A DNA stretch of 23,907 nucleotides from a virus, in the IMG/VR virus record IMGVR_UViG_3300032242_002359, positions 1 through 23,907 of that record. The stretch is one strand, 5' to 3'. This document shows, in pieces, positions 8,301 to 15,313 of the stretch (its first letter is position 1; each line of letters opens with the position of its first letter). The notes beneath the pieces are model-generated. The model was given only the letters and a program-made list of their open reading frames with translations, did no database searches and had not been told where the DNA came from. The position numbers and the translations under genes are program-made.

Positions 8301-9490
8301 ACGTTCCAACAGATGGTAGTTATTATTATCGCTCAACAATATATAATTCTAACACAGATACGTATGGTTTTACATCAGGTGGAAGTAGAATTTTAGGTAG
8401 ACCAACAACAATGGTTGACTTAGGACCAAGAGATGAATTTATCAAAGAAATTTGTATTGACCCAACATTAGATCCAGAATGTTCTGTTACAAGAAGTATT
8501 GGTTCAACATCATTCAAATCATTTGGTGATATTCTTGGAATGGCAATTAACTATAGATTAGATGTTAGTGAAAATACATATGATATAAATGGATTTTTCA
8601 CAAATGGTGGGTTCCAAAATACATCACAAGTATTCGATGGTGATTTATTGCAATTGATATCGATAAATAATGAAGCGGGTATTGAAGAATTTGATTTACA
8701 ACATCCATCTTATCTTGGTTATTCGTATCAATTCTTGGAACCAAGAGATCCTCAAGCAAAACCAATATTCCATCAAAATGGATATTATGGGCCTGTTCCA
8801 ATAACATTACAATTATCTTCTGATGGAGAAAGAGTAAGAGGTTGTTTAAATGAACCAGGAAGATTAACAGAATCATCACAACCAATTCCTTTTTTCTTAT
8901 GGGATAAAAAAGGTACAGGATTTGGTGGAACAAACGCATCAACATCTAATAATCAATCTTGGAATTATTCTAATGTACAAGTTCAACCTTTACAAGGTAT
9001 GACATATGCATACAAATATACAAGCTCAACTGACGCAACAACAGATAGGTATTTGTTATTACCAATAACTTATGATTTTAGTGGTTATACGTTGAATACT
9101 GGTAATGTGACAAATACAATTGAATTTAATGAAGTTAGTTTAGTTGATGATCACGAAACATATGATAAGTATTATCCAGGTTACACATACTTGTATGTAA
9201 CATCAGGTACAATTGCAGAACCTTTAGCTGGTAAATTATATGTTAGAGTTGGCGCTGCATTTGGTAATTCATCAATACAAGGTGTATCTATTACTAATGG
9301 TTGGGTTGAGATTGATTGGAATTATAACGATGACTTTATCATAAGACCATCACAAGATTATTATAATGGTAATGAACAAATATTGTCGACACCATTTTTA
9401 TATTACTTTGGCTTAAAAGCTGGAAGTACAGCTGTAAATAAATTTGTAAAATTATTTGGCGATAAAGGAGCGTTTCCACCAATTCAATAA
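5384..9490 (+). CDS. Large baseplate/tail structural protein in the gp7 position, with interrupted transthyretin-like domain
   Basis: A 1368-aa virion protein located where T4 has gp7 (1032 aa) after gp6; no sequence homology to gp7 can be claimed. Visible pieces: residues about 49-176 resemble a carboxypeptidase-regulatory/transthyretin-like beta-sandwich (VCGRISANNGFGLPNARVSI ... NDAGDFMIWGVPLGQQTIHI) split by a roughly 70-residue acidic insertion. A strongly hydrophobic stretch lies at about 500-530 (LLIADILLFFEHLINLIVFI). There are two CxxC motifs, Cys573/576 and Cys861/864. A domain at about 605-700 has the W.V.HNLG...P...V.I.D pattern common in phage tail proteins. A basic REYRRRKR patch (about 925) precedes a further region containing VDLGPRDEFIKEICIDP. 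The gene starts at ATG 5384, with a second ATG immediately after, and has no Shine-Dalgarno. Its stop overlaps the next start as TAATG. Likely a wedge or tail-fibre-connector component; function inferred from position. Confidence 0.7.
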   Translation: MMQSRRISTNIGQEQLVTVEINQDYDFLEILSLKFSQQDIYSSFCADYGVVCGRISANNGFGLPNARVSIFVPLSDADSQDPVISALYPYTDTTIKDDNNYRYNLLPARQQHSGHSATGTFPDQLDILNREEVLEVYEKYYKYTVKTNDAGDFMIWGVPLGQQTIHIDMDLSDIGCFSLRPYDFIRQGAGVDKFQNSYTFKSSQDLDSLPQIVSFEKTIEVYPFWGNEDLCSIGISRVDFDLSDRGIKIEPKAFLIGGTFTDTGKNSVNKNCTPRKRMGRKCDLRTKTGKIEAIRFTPQKELQNDGTYLPILENYDLHEDIPEDGSFVLPLPMNMDYVYTNEFGENEITNNPNKGIATSACYRFKFTLNDQGNDRARKSASYLVPNIRDYVGTAESNKSYAFSTNLNDYPTVAVSADPVKGILYSEFGEYYPKDYFFRMNYNKVYTVSSFHSGYFNTGATVFTARNDSYIGIKEIAPTEDEDCSSTVETPPVNFGVKHYTFTLLIADILLFFEHLINLIVFIFANSLIRTLQFLGDSMNFHPIKFVACKVKEIAYSLQESLQRHLYLINYPDCQECNGENQFGSQVTGGTSLTYCKVAEMGISGINSATVRNDFTTPSNTWKVIHNLGISHPNIRVFIYDPQTQSYTEWIDYDYPNSGATPSNSFYKSDISTTGFTINFTVDGSGNTLNETGYVTISSNGTGQSTITNKTYYPSPITCSSGTARAITNDADFVQNQTNYLMQFDSTIVTLDPTTDAYFIVDLNGNLGFVDNGNILTSAGQTTVYIVDKTTLSAPAITTQLESGCALYSRPYDDALVSEYYIAPNRTPVHPTNYVPGTTVEATNITNVDFSRVIPAYDVFPCTRCDNVVYKYDKTTNDKLFTLPTKWGSNTYQRITPTGMSEFSNGVFSFIPGTQTNATVYAMLREYRRRKRVGKMFCGGIVNYGFIDNWLSGVLYFFQFKANGAKVCDDVIKYVPTDGSYYYRSTIYNSNTDTYGFTSGGSRILGRPTTMVDLGPRDEFIKEICIDPTLDPECSVTRSIGSTSFKSFGDILGMAINYRLDVSENTYDINGFFTNGGFQNTSQVFDGDLLQLISINNEAGIEEFDLQHPSYLGYSYQFLEPRDPQAKPIFHQNGYYGPVPITLQLSSDGERVRGCLNEPGRLTESSQPIPFFLWDKKGTGFGGTNASTSNNQSWNYSNVQVQPLQGMTYAYKYTSSTDATTDRYLLLPITYDFSGYTLNTGNVTNTIEFNEVSLVDDHETYDKYYPGYTYLYVTSGTIAEPLAGKLYVRVGAAFGNSSIQGVSITNGWVEIDWNYNDDFIIRPSQDYYNGNEQILSTPFLYYFGLKAGSTAVNKFVKLFGDKGAFPPIQ

Positions 9491-11274
9491 TGGAAGAAAA
9501 TAAAAACATATTATTACCTAGTAAAAAATATGCTAAAGCACCTGAAGTTGACCAAAACCTTCAAGTGAATTTAGAAAATTCACAAAATCTATTAAGATTG
9601 GGTGATAGAGATATTATTATTGATAATAACCAACAATATATAGATGAAAGAAATGCTAGTATAAAATACAAATTATTTGGTAAAATAAATGTTGTATTCA
9701 GAAATATGTATACAGGTTCAACACCATATGAATACTTAGCTGATAAGTTATATTATAATGGTGATGGTACAACAGGATTTGATGGTTATTTACCATATGA
9801 TGAGTTTGCATTTTTAAGAAGAGATGTATATAGAGAATTAAATTCACCAATATCAGGTGGAATTAATTTATTAACAGGATTCACACCAAATATCACATTA
9901 ACCGGTTACACAGGTCACACACCTAGTCCAATTACAGCAATTGAAGCACCATATCATAATTGGAATTTATATTTAAGTTATGTGTTTTCAGGTGATACAC
10001 ATTTCCCAATGAGTTACACATTATCTGGTGGTACAGATATAAATTTTACATCATCTGATGGTATACCATTTAGAGTTGTTGATATGGGCGTTGATTATGA
10101 ATTAACAAGTCCAGTTCCTCATGGAATGAAACAAGGTGAACACGTTTTATTATCTGGTGGAACAACAACGTATTCAAATTATACAGGTTCAACATTTTAT
10201 ATTAATAGTGTTGGTAATGCAACATTTGAATCTGATAAATATGTACTTACAATTTCAAAAGCACAATTTCAAACAGGCGCAACAATAGCCAATACTACAA
10301 TTGTATTAGGTAAAAGAGTTGTTGATATAAACGATATAACAGGAACGACATGTCAATATTATGTTCAAAAATTAAAAACATTAACAGATGTTAATGGTTA
10401 TATAATGGATAAAGTTGGATTTGAAAGTCCAATATTTGACAATGAAAGAAAATTACTTTTTACAACTAGTAATGGTAGAGAAAATGCGGTAGCAGAAAGA
10501 AATAGACCTGAATGTGTTTTATATGATTTTAAAGATACATTCAATTTATCTGGTTTAACTAATAATTTAGGATTTACACCTACAGAAGTTTATATATGTG
10601 CAATTTTTAGAAATGGTAATGGTTATTTTAATTACCCACCTAAATCGGGATTTAAATTTAATTTCCATAATACTTGGATTGATCATCATTTCAGTGGTAA
10701 TTCATCTTTAGAAAGTGGAATGACAGGAAACACATATACATTCAGCGGCGCCACAACAGGATTCACATTTACAGGTGGTACAGCTTTACCAATAGGAACA
10801 GTTTTAAATGGTGCATATGTTGAGTATAGTAAGAAAGAAATGAGTGAAAGAATAATAAGTCACGCATATCATAAAATTACTAATCCAACACATGTATTTG
10901 ATTACGGACAAACAGGTAATACAACTAATTTCACGGGTGCTACTGTTAATAATCCATTTGGGTTATTTTATCAACCATACTATCCTGTTAAATTAAAACA
11001 ACTTTCACCATATATTGAAACAGCTAACACTAATCAAATATATGGTTTACCTGAGAATGCGATTTTCGATGCTAAAACAAATACATGGGCTTGGAGAGAT
11101 TTATACGATAATGGTTTTATAGATGGTGATGGTTATGGTACAAACTTTCCATTTGTAAATGGTCAACATTACGTTAGAACAGATTTTAATTTCTATTTGA
11201 GAAATGAAAGATATTATGAAAATAAACAAAATGGAATTATAGATTTCAATAATAAACCAATAACAGATTGCTAA
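9490..11274 (+). CDS. Structural protein of the baseplate block, unrecognised family
   Basis: A 594-aa protein without a family I can name. It begins with a polar Asn/Gln-rich N-terminus (to about residue 50), followed by aromatic and Gly/Thr-rich segments with many TG-turn patterns (TLTGYTGHTP, TGNTYTFSGATTGFTFTGGT) typical of beta-rich tail proteins. The C-terminal 80 residues are richer in aromatics (NTWAWRDLYDNGFIDGDGYG ... NGQHYVRTDFNFYLRNERYY). No signal peptide, membrane segment or catalytic motif was seen. It starts on a TAATG overlap with the 1368-aa gene and is followed without a gap by the 730-aa gene, so the three are almost surely co-transcribed and translationally linked. Its position suggests a baseplate wedge or periphery role (gp8-like slot); that is positional inference only. 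Confidence 0.65.
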   Translation: MEENKNILLPSKKYAKAPEVDQNLQVNLENSQNLLRLGDRDIIIDNNQQYIDERNASIKYKLFGKINVVFRNMYTGSTPYEYLADKLYYNGDGTTGFDGYLPYDEFAFLRRDVYRELNSPISGGINLLTGFTPNITLTGYTGHTPSPITAIEAPYHNWNLYLSYVFSGDTHFPMSYTLSGGTDINFTSSDGIPFRVVDMGVDYELTSPVPHGMKQGEHVLLSGGTTTYSNYTGSTFYINSVGNATFESDKYVLTISKAQFQTGATIANTTIVLGKRVVDINDITGTTCQYYVQKLKTLTDVNGYIMDKVGFESPIFDNERKLLFTTSNGRENAVAERNRPECVLYDFKDTFNLSGLTNNLGFTPTEVYICAIFRNGNGYFNYPPKSGFKFNFHNTWIDHHFSGNSSLESGMTGNTYTFSGATTGFTFTGGTALPIGTVLNGAYVEYSKKEMSERIISHAYHKITNPTHVFDYGQTGNTTNFTGATVNNPFGLFYQPYYPVKLKQLSPYIETANTNQIYGLPENAIFDAKTNTWAWRDLYDNGFIDGDGYGTNFPFVNGQHYVRTDFNFYLRNERYYENKQNGIIDFNNKPITDC

Positions 11275-13467
11275 ATGGAAATACTTAGAAATTCTAGTGA
11301 CAATACTTTAGTTATCAATCAAGAAACAAATTTATCAAATGATCTTGGTTGGGAAGAAAGTTTACAACAATTTGAAACAGAAATTTTAGATACGATTATA
11401 AATCCTATCGAGAATTATGAAACTGTTAGATATATCCATTCACCATATACATCAATAAATGGTGTTAATCAAACTGATATTTGGTTTGAATTTTATTTTT
11501 ATACAGGTACTACATTTAATTTAGATTATAATTCAGTTGGTTTAACACCACATGATAATTCTTTAATGTTAAAAGATACAACAAATAGTTTCTTTAGATT
11601 AGAATTTTATAAAACACCAGGAAAAGTAATTAATAATGTTTTAACATGTGACCCACCAACTAGACAAAATAGAAAATTAGTATTCGCTAAAAATCTATCA
11701 TTACCAAACGGCGAAAAGTTTTTTTATGATTTATTAAATCATTATATCCATATTCCAGTTTTTACTGGTTCAAATTATAGAAACAAAGAAAATATGTATT
11801 TGTTTTGGTTTACCGATGAATCAGTTTTAACTGAAACAAATATTAGCGGTTCAACAACAGGTAATACATTTTTTATGACTGCTAAGTTTTATAATGCTTT
11901 AGATGGTTCAATTATAGATTTCACAAATAGACAATTATGTATTGATGAAGCACAAAAAGTTAATGAACCAAACGACATGTATTATCAAGTTGATATTGAT
12001 AAACGCGATTATTCATATCAAGTATACAAATATAGCGGATCAACAAGAAGTAGTATTGTTGGTAGAACGGGAAATTCAATAAAATTTTATGAGAAAGGGC
12101 CTAATATTGGTATTAATTGTATTCCACCACCATGTATTCCATCAATTAGTTACTCACCAACAGGTCAAACATTTACAGTTGGAACAGCAATAACTACATG
12201 GTCACCATCAGTTACATGTTCACCAACAGGATACACAATTACACCTACATTACCATCAGGGTTAACTTTTAATATTTCTACAGGTGATATTACAGGCACA
12301 CCATTGGTGGCAGCAACTAGTACAGGTTATACTGTAACAGCTTTCACAGCTAGTGGTTATACAGGTCACACAACAATAACAATTCAAGTTAATGATGTGC
12401 CGCCTCCACCACAATATTTTAAAGCAACAGTTGGCTATGATCCATCGTCATATACAAACGCATGTAATTTTGTTAATGTTTTATCAATAACGGGTGACAC
12501 ATCAACATTCTGTGATTCAGTTAACTTTACTTCAAATGGATTTAGTGGATTAACTGGCGGTACATATTACATATCATATATGAATAATTACATACAAGTA
12601 AATCATACAAATGGAACTAATAGTGCTGTGAAAATATCTGGTTGTACAGCATGTTCAAATACTGTACCTGATTATTATGTAGTTAGAAATTGTCAAAATA
12701 CAAATGAAACATACATTGTAAATACACCAAATACATTCTTAACAACAGGTAGTACATATACACCAACATATACACTTACATCATCAGATCATTCAGAAAT
12801 ATTTGACGGAGTTAAATGTTGGCAAGTAACTAATATTGTACATGAAAACGCACAATATAATGTTGCATTTGATAATTTATATAGTGGATGTAGTTTCTGT
12901 GTTGTAGCTTCATTTGTATGTTATAGTGGTACATCATTAAATGCGGCTTGTACTGGAACAACTGAAGTAACTATGTATTATCGCGGTAATTTGAGTTCAT
13001 TAGGAACTATTTTATATACTGACCCATCATGTAATATTCCAGCAGAAAATAACACATACTATAATGATTTCAACGACGGTAAAATATTTAAAGTTCAATT
13101 AACACAAGATTATAATGAAGATGGTAATATTTCTAGTCATCCGACATGTCCAATAATAGTAACAACAGGCAGCACATTGTGTGCAGTTGATTTAACAACA
13201 GATAATACCGGATATCAAGTTTGTTGTGAACCAAATTACCCATCTAAAACAATAACATTCTCAGGATCAAATATATACGATGCTTCACTTATTATAAACA
13301 TACCTCAAAGTTTATTGAGTGATTTTGTGGCTAATCAAGTCTTTTATGTAAAAGGTGGTGCAAATGGTCATTCATATTGGAGAAAATTCCAATTGAATGG
13401 TTCAGTTAGTCCATCTGTAACTGCCACACCATTAATCGATGCTCAAATTTGTTCAAGTTGTGTATAA
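11275..13467 (+). CDS. Baseplate/tail protein with putative Ig (He_PIG-like) domain and Cys-rich C-terminus
   Basis: A 730-aa protein. The first 280 or so residues are an unrecognised structural region (WFEFYFYTGTTFNLDYNSVG; YLFWFTDESV). Residues about 285-374 look like a putative Ig domain of the He_PIG type: TLPSGLTFNISTGDITGTPL followed by a TGYTVTAFTASGYTGHTTIT strand pair. The remainder is Thr/Ser-rich and carries most of the protein's 22 cysteines, many in close pairs (CTAC, CSFC, VCC, CSSC). Ig-like folds are common as accessory adhesion domains on phage tails. The start ATG directly follows the previous stop (TAAATG). A segment near residues 560-610 (LGTILYTDPSC ... NNTYY) faintly resembles the C-terminal end of the 536-aa Cys-rich protein downstream, perhaps a shared module. 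Role: probably host-surface contact at the baseplate periphery; inferred. Confidence 0.68.
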   Translation: MEILRNSSDNTLVINQETNLSNDLGWEESLQQFETEILDTIINPIENYETVRYIHSPYTSINGVNQTDIWFEFYFYTGTTFNLDYNSVGLTPHDNSLMLKDTTNSFFRLEFYKTPGKVINNVLTCDPPTRQNRKLVFAKNLSLPNGEKFFYDLLNHYIHIPVFTGSNYRNKENMYLFWFTDESVLTETNISGSTTGNTFFMTAKFYNALDGSIIDFTNRQLCIDEAQKVNEPNDMYYQVDIDKRDYSYQVYKYSGSTRSSIVGRTGNSIKFYEKGPNIGINCIPPPCIPSISYSPTGQTFTVGTAITTWSPSVTCSPTGYTITPTLPSGLTFNISTGDITGTPLVAATSTGYTVTAFTASGYTGHTTITIQVNDVPPPPQYFKATVGYDPSSYTNACNFVNVLSITGDTSTFCDSVNFTSNGFSGLTGGTYYISYMNNYIQVNHTNGTNSAVKISGCTACSNTVPDYYVVRNCQNTNETYIVNTPNTFLTTGSTYTPTYTLTSSDHSEIFDGVKCWQVTNIVHENAQYNVAFDNLYSGCSFCVVASFVCYSGTSLNAACTGTTEVTMYYRGNLSSLGTILYTDPSCNIPAENNTYYNDFNDGKIFKVQLTQDYNEDGNISSHPTCPIIVTTGSTLCAVDLTTDNTGYQVCCEPNYPSKTITFSGSNIYDASLIINIPQSLLSDFVANQVFYVKGGANGHSYWRKFQLNGSVSPSVTATPLIDAQICSSCV

Positions 13468-13480
13468 ACATAAACCAAAT

Positions 13481-13488
13481 TATTTATA
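13481..13488 (+). promoter_or_regulatory. TATTTATA motif upstream of the PKD-like gene
   Basis: TATTTATAG begins 12 nt before the GTG start at 13493, in a 25-nt gap. It supports the choice of the GTG start, because the motif-to-start distance matches those of the gp25-like (11 nt) and 1368-aa (12 nt) genes. Confidence 0.4.
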
Positions 13489-13492
13489 GTTA

Positions 13493-14086
13493 GTGAAAAA
13501 ATCTAAATATTATATACGCAAAAACTTCAATGAATCAGGAGAACCAATAAATTCTGATTATCAATTGCCAATATATCTTGACGCAAAAGCAAAAGAATTG
13601 GGACATATGATGCCTTTTGATGGAAATGTCTACCAAACAGCTGAACCGAATGTCACCGCAAATTTTGTATATACGGTAGATGGTTCAATGTTAACAATAT
13701 ATAATACAACAGATTTTAGCCAATTAAAAAATAATGCTTTTCCTGAAGTTGTTTACACAATCAATTGGGGTAATGGCGATTCAAGTAGTATAACCGCAAA
13801 TGGTTATACGTCTTATTCTAGTTATTCCAATCCAGGTATATATAAAATTCAAATAACGCTAGACGCACCATGGATACAAGAGAATACTTACAAATTTGTT
13901 AGTATTGAATCTGGTGGTAATACCTGTAGAATTTTAACGGAATTGAGCGAAATAATTGATGATGAAAATGGAAACTACTTAGACCAAGAACAATGTGAAC
14001 CAATTTTAGGTTCATATAGAATTAATACTGAAACTAATGTAGGAATTCTTGATGAAAATACAAACAATTTGGATTACGAACACTAA
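13493..14086 (+). CDS. Small virion protein with PKD-like beta-sandwich domain
   Basis: A 197-aa protein. Residues about 60-140 follow the PKD pattern: a strand, then YTINWGNGDSSSITANGYTS, then YSSYSNPGIYKIQITL, where WGNGD and the PG.Y.I segment correspond to the conserved WDFGDG and PG.Y.V.L elements. PKD domains are extracellular beta-sandwiches in adhesins and phage tail proteins. The N-terminus is basic (KKSKYYIRK) and the C-terminus acidic and Asn-rich. The start is GTG; the first in-frame ATG is near 13608 and would delete the basic N-terminus and break the spacing to the TATTTATA motif. It is the only non-ATG start I assign here. Probably a fibre- or baseplate-attached accessory protein. 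Confidence 0.66.
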   Translation: MKKSKYYIRKNFNESGEPINSDYQLPIYLDAKAKELGHMMPFDGNVYQTAEPNVTANFVYTVDGSMLTIYNTTDFSQLKNNAFPEVVYTINWGNGDSSSITANGYTSYSSYSNPGIYKIQITLDAPWIQENTYKFVSIESGGNTCRILTELSEIIDDENGNYLDQEQCEPILGSYRINTETNVGILDENTNNLDYEH

Positions 14087-14092
14087 ACAAAA

Positions 14093-14100
14093 TATTTATA
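14093..14100 (+). promoter_or_regulatory. TATTTATA motif upstream of the first collagen-like fibre gene
   Basis: TATTTATAG begins 15 nt before ATG 14108 in a 21-nt gap. Its local context, AAATATTTATAGATTA, is close to the one before the PKD-like gene (AAATTATTTATAGTTA). It may serve the fibre block. Confidence 0.4.
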
Positions 14101-14107
14101 GATTACT

Positions 14108-15301
14108 ATGGCAGACTTAAAAATATCTCAATTACCTTCTGGATCAACAATCGATAACGATAGTATATTTGTTGTTGTAAATTCAGGTGTTACACAGAAA
14201 GTTAATTTTTCAAATTTTCCAGCAATGTCTGGAAGCGCCGGTACTGCCGGTTCATCAGGATCGTCAGGTTCTAGTGGTACTAGAGGTTCGCAAGGAGCTG
14301 ACGGTGCCAATGGTAGCTCAGGTTCATCAGGAACATCAGGTAGTTCTGGTAGTAGTGGTTCATCAGGATCTAGCGGAACGTCAGGTTCTTCAGGATCATC
14401 TGGTTCAAGTGGATCATCGGGAACAAGCGGTACATCAGGCACTAGTGGTTCATCGGGATCAAGTGGAACGAGCGGTAGTTCGGGTACATCCGGAACAAGC
14501 GGTTCATCAGGTAGTAGTGGAACATCAGGAAGTTCAGGTTCATCAGGGACATCGGGTTCTAGTGGTTCGTCAGGAACTAGTGGAACATCAGGTAGTTCAG
14601 GAACAAGTGGTTTATTAGCGTTAACAGGTACACAAGTAAATGGTGTAATTACATATAACGGAACAGGTATTAATGCTACAGTACAAGATAATTTGTCATT
14701 TGATGGAACAAATTTAAATGTAACAGGTAGTGAGTATATTAGTGGAGATTTATATGTTCATGGTAATTTAACAGCACAACAATATATTGTTAGTTCATCT
14801 TACATTTATGTTACGCAATCATATTCAAGCGGTTCAACTATATCTGGTAACGACCCATCTGATATTCATCAATTTACAGGTTCATTACACATAGATAATA
14901 ATTTAGTTTTTGATGATGTATCAACGTCACCAACAATAACAACAAATATATCTGGGATTACTACTACATGTACAAATCAATCTTCACCAAATTTAATATA
15001 TACAATTTCTAAAACAAATGTCAAATTGGTTAGTTTCGAATATTGGGCACAAAATATTAATTCACCACATAATGGTAGAGGTGGTAATATTATAATTGCA
15101 TATAGTTCAATTGGAAATACTGCTGTAATTCAAGATTTCAATACGCCTGATTTAAATTCACAAACAGCATTTTATTTTGATACAAATATTAATGGGTCAA
15201 ATATTGAATTAAAAATAGGATTATATGATTTATCACAAAATAATTCATACGCTGAAACATATAATATCATATTAAACGCAAGAATAACAAAATCAATATA
15301 A
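14108..15301 (+). CDS. Collagen-like tail fibre protein (single Gly-X-Y tract)
   Basis: A 397-aa protein in three parts. Residues 1-41 are a short head, ADLKISQLPSGSTIDNDSIF followed by a VVN.GVTQKV strand; this LKISQLP...D.F.VV..G.T.KV pattern is a frequent N-terminal attachment motif in phage fibres. Residues 42-168 are an unbroken (Gly-X-Y)n tract of 42 triplets, mostly GSS/GTS, with more classical collagen-like triplets (TRG SQG ADG ANG) near its start. Residues 169-260 form a module (LALTGTQVNGVITYNGTG, GNLTAQQYIVSSS, HQFTGSLHI) closely paralogous to one in the next gene. The last 135 or so residues are a predicted beta-rich tip unlike the next gene's S74 end. Gly-X-Y tracts in phage fibres form trimeric collagen-like stalks, so this is probably a trimeric fibre with a receptor-binding tip. 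Confidence 0.82.
   Translation: MADLKISQLPSGSTIDNDSIFVVVNSGVTQKVNFSNFPAMSGSAGTAGSSGSSGSSGTRGSQGADGANGSSGSSGTSGSSGSSGSSGSSGTSGSSGSSGSSGSSGTSGTSGTSGSSGSSGTSGSSGTSGTSGSSGSSGTSGSSGSSGTSGSSGSSGTSGTSGSSGTSGLLALTGTQVNGVITYNGTGINATVQDNLSFDGTNLNVTGSEYISGDLYVHGNLTAQQYIVSSSYIYVTQSYSSGSTISGNDPSDIHQFTGSLHIDNNLVFDDVSTSPTITTNISGITTTCTNQSSPNLIYTISKTNVKLVSFEYWAQNINSPHNGRGGNIIIAYSSIGNTAVIQDFNTPDLNSQTAFYFDTNINGSNIELKIGLYDLSQNNSYAETYNIILNARITKSI
14231..14611 (+). repeat. Collagen-like (Gly-X-Y)n coding repeat, first fibre gene
   Basis: 127 codons with glycine at every third position (42 triplets plus a closing Gly). X and Y are almost only Ser and Thr; no proline occurs. Serine is encoded by a mixture of TCA, TCT, TCG, TCC, AGT and AGC and glycine by several codons, so the DNA repeats only approximately every 9 nt. 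Long open frames in other phases here are by-products of the 9-nt periodicity. Confidence 0.93.
14609..14893 (+). repeat. Paralogous post-collagen module, copy 1
   Basis: It encodes GLLALTGTQVNGVITYNGTG through HQFTGSLHI. It matches copy 2 at 16877-17143 in order and sequence (LTGT..NGVITYNGTG, ATVQ..L.F.GT.LNV.G, GNLTAQQYIVSSS, D.HQFTGS). A 23-nt stretch is identical between 14777-14799 and 17027-17049. Copy 1 carries a short extra segment (ISGDLYVH) before GNLTAQQ. Confidence 0.85.
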
Positions 15302-15313
15302 ATAAAAATTTAA

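Noticed and set aside
8598-8945. Minus-strand open frame of 115 codons within the 1368-aa gene, and similar short ones elsewhere
   Set aside because: They are antisense to strongly coding sequence, rich in Leu/Ile/His as expected from the complement of AT-rich codons, and without a plausible start region.
134-14100. T4 late promoters on the minus strand (TATTTATA is the complement of TATAAATA)
   Set aside because: No minus-strand gene is supported anywhere in the window, and the motif is consistently placed relative to + strand starts. A + strand element is more plausible.
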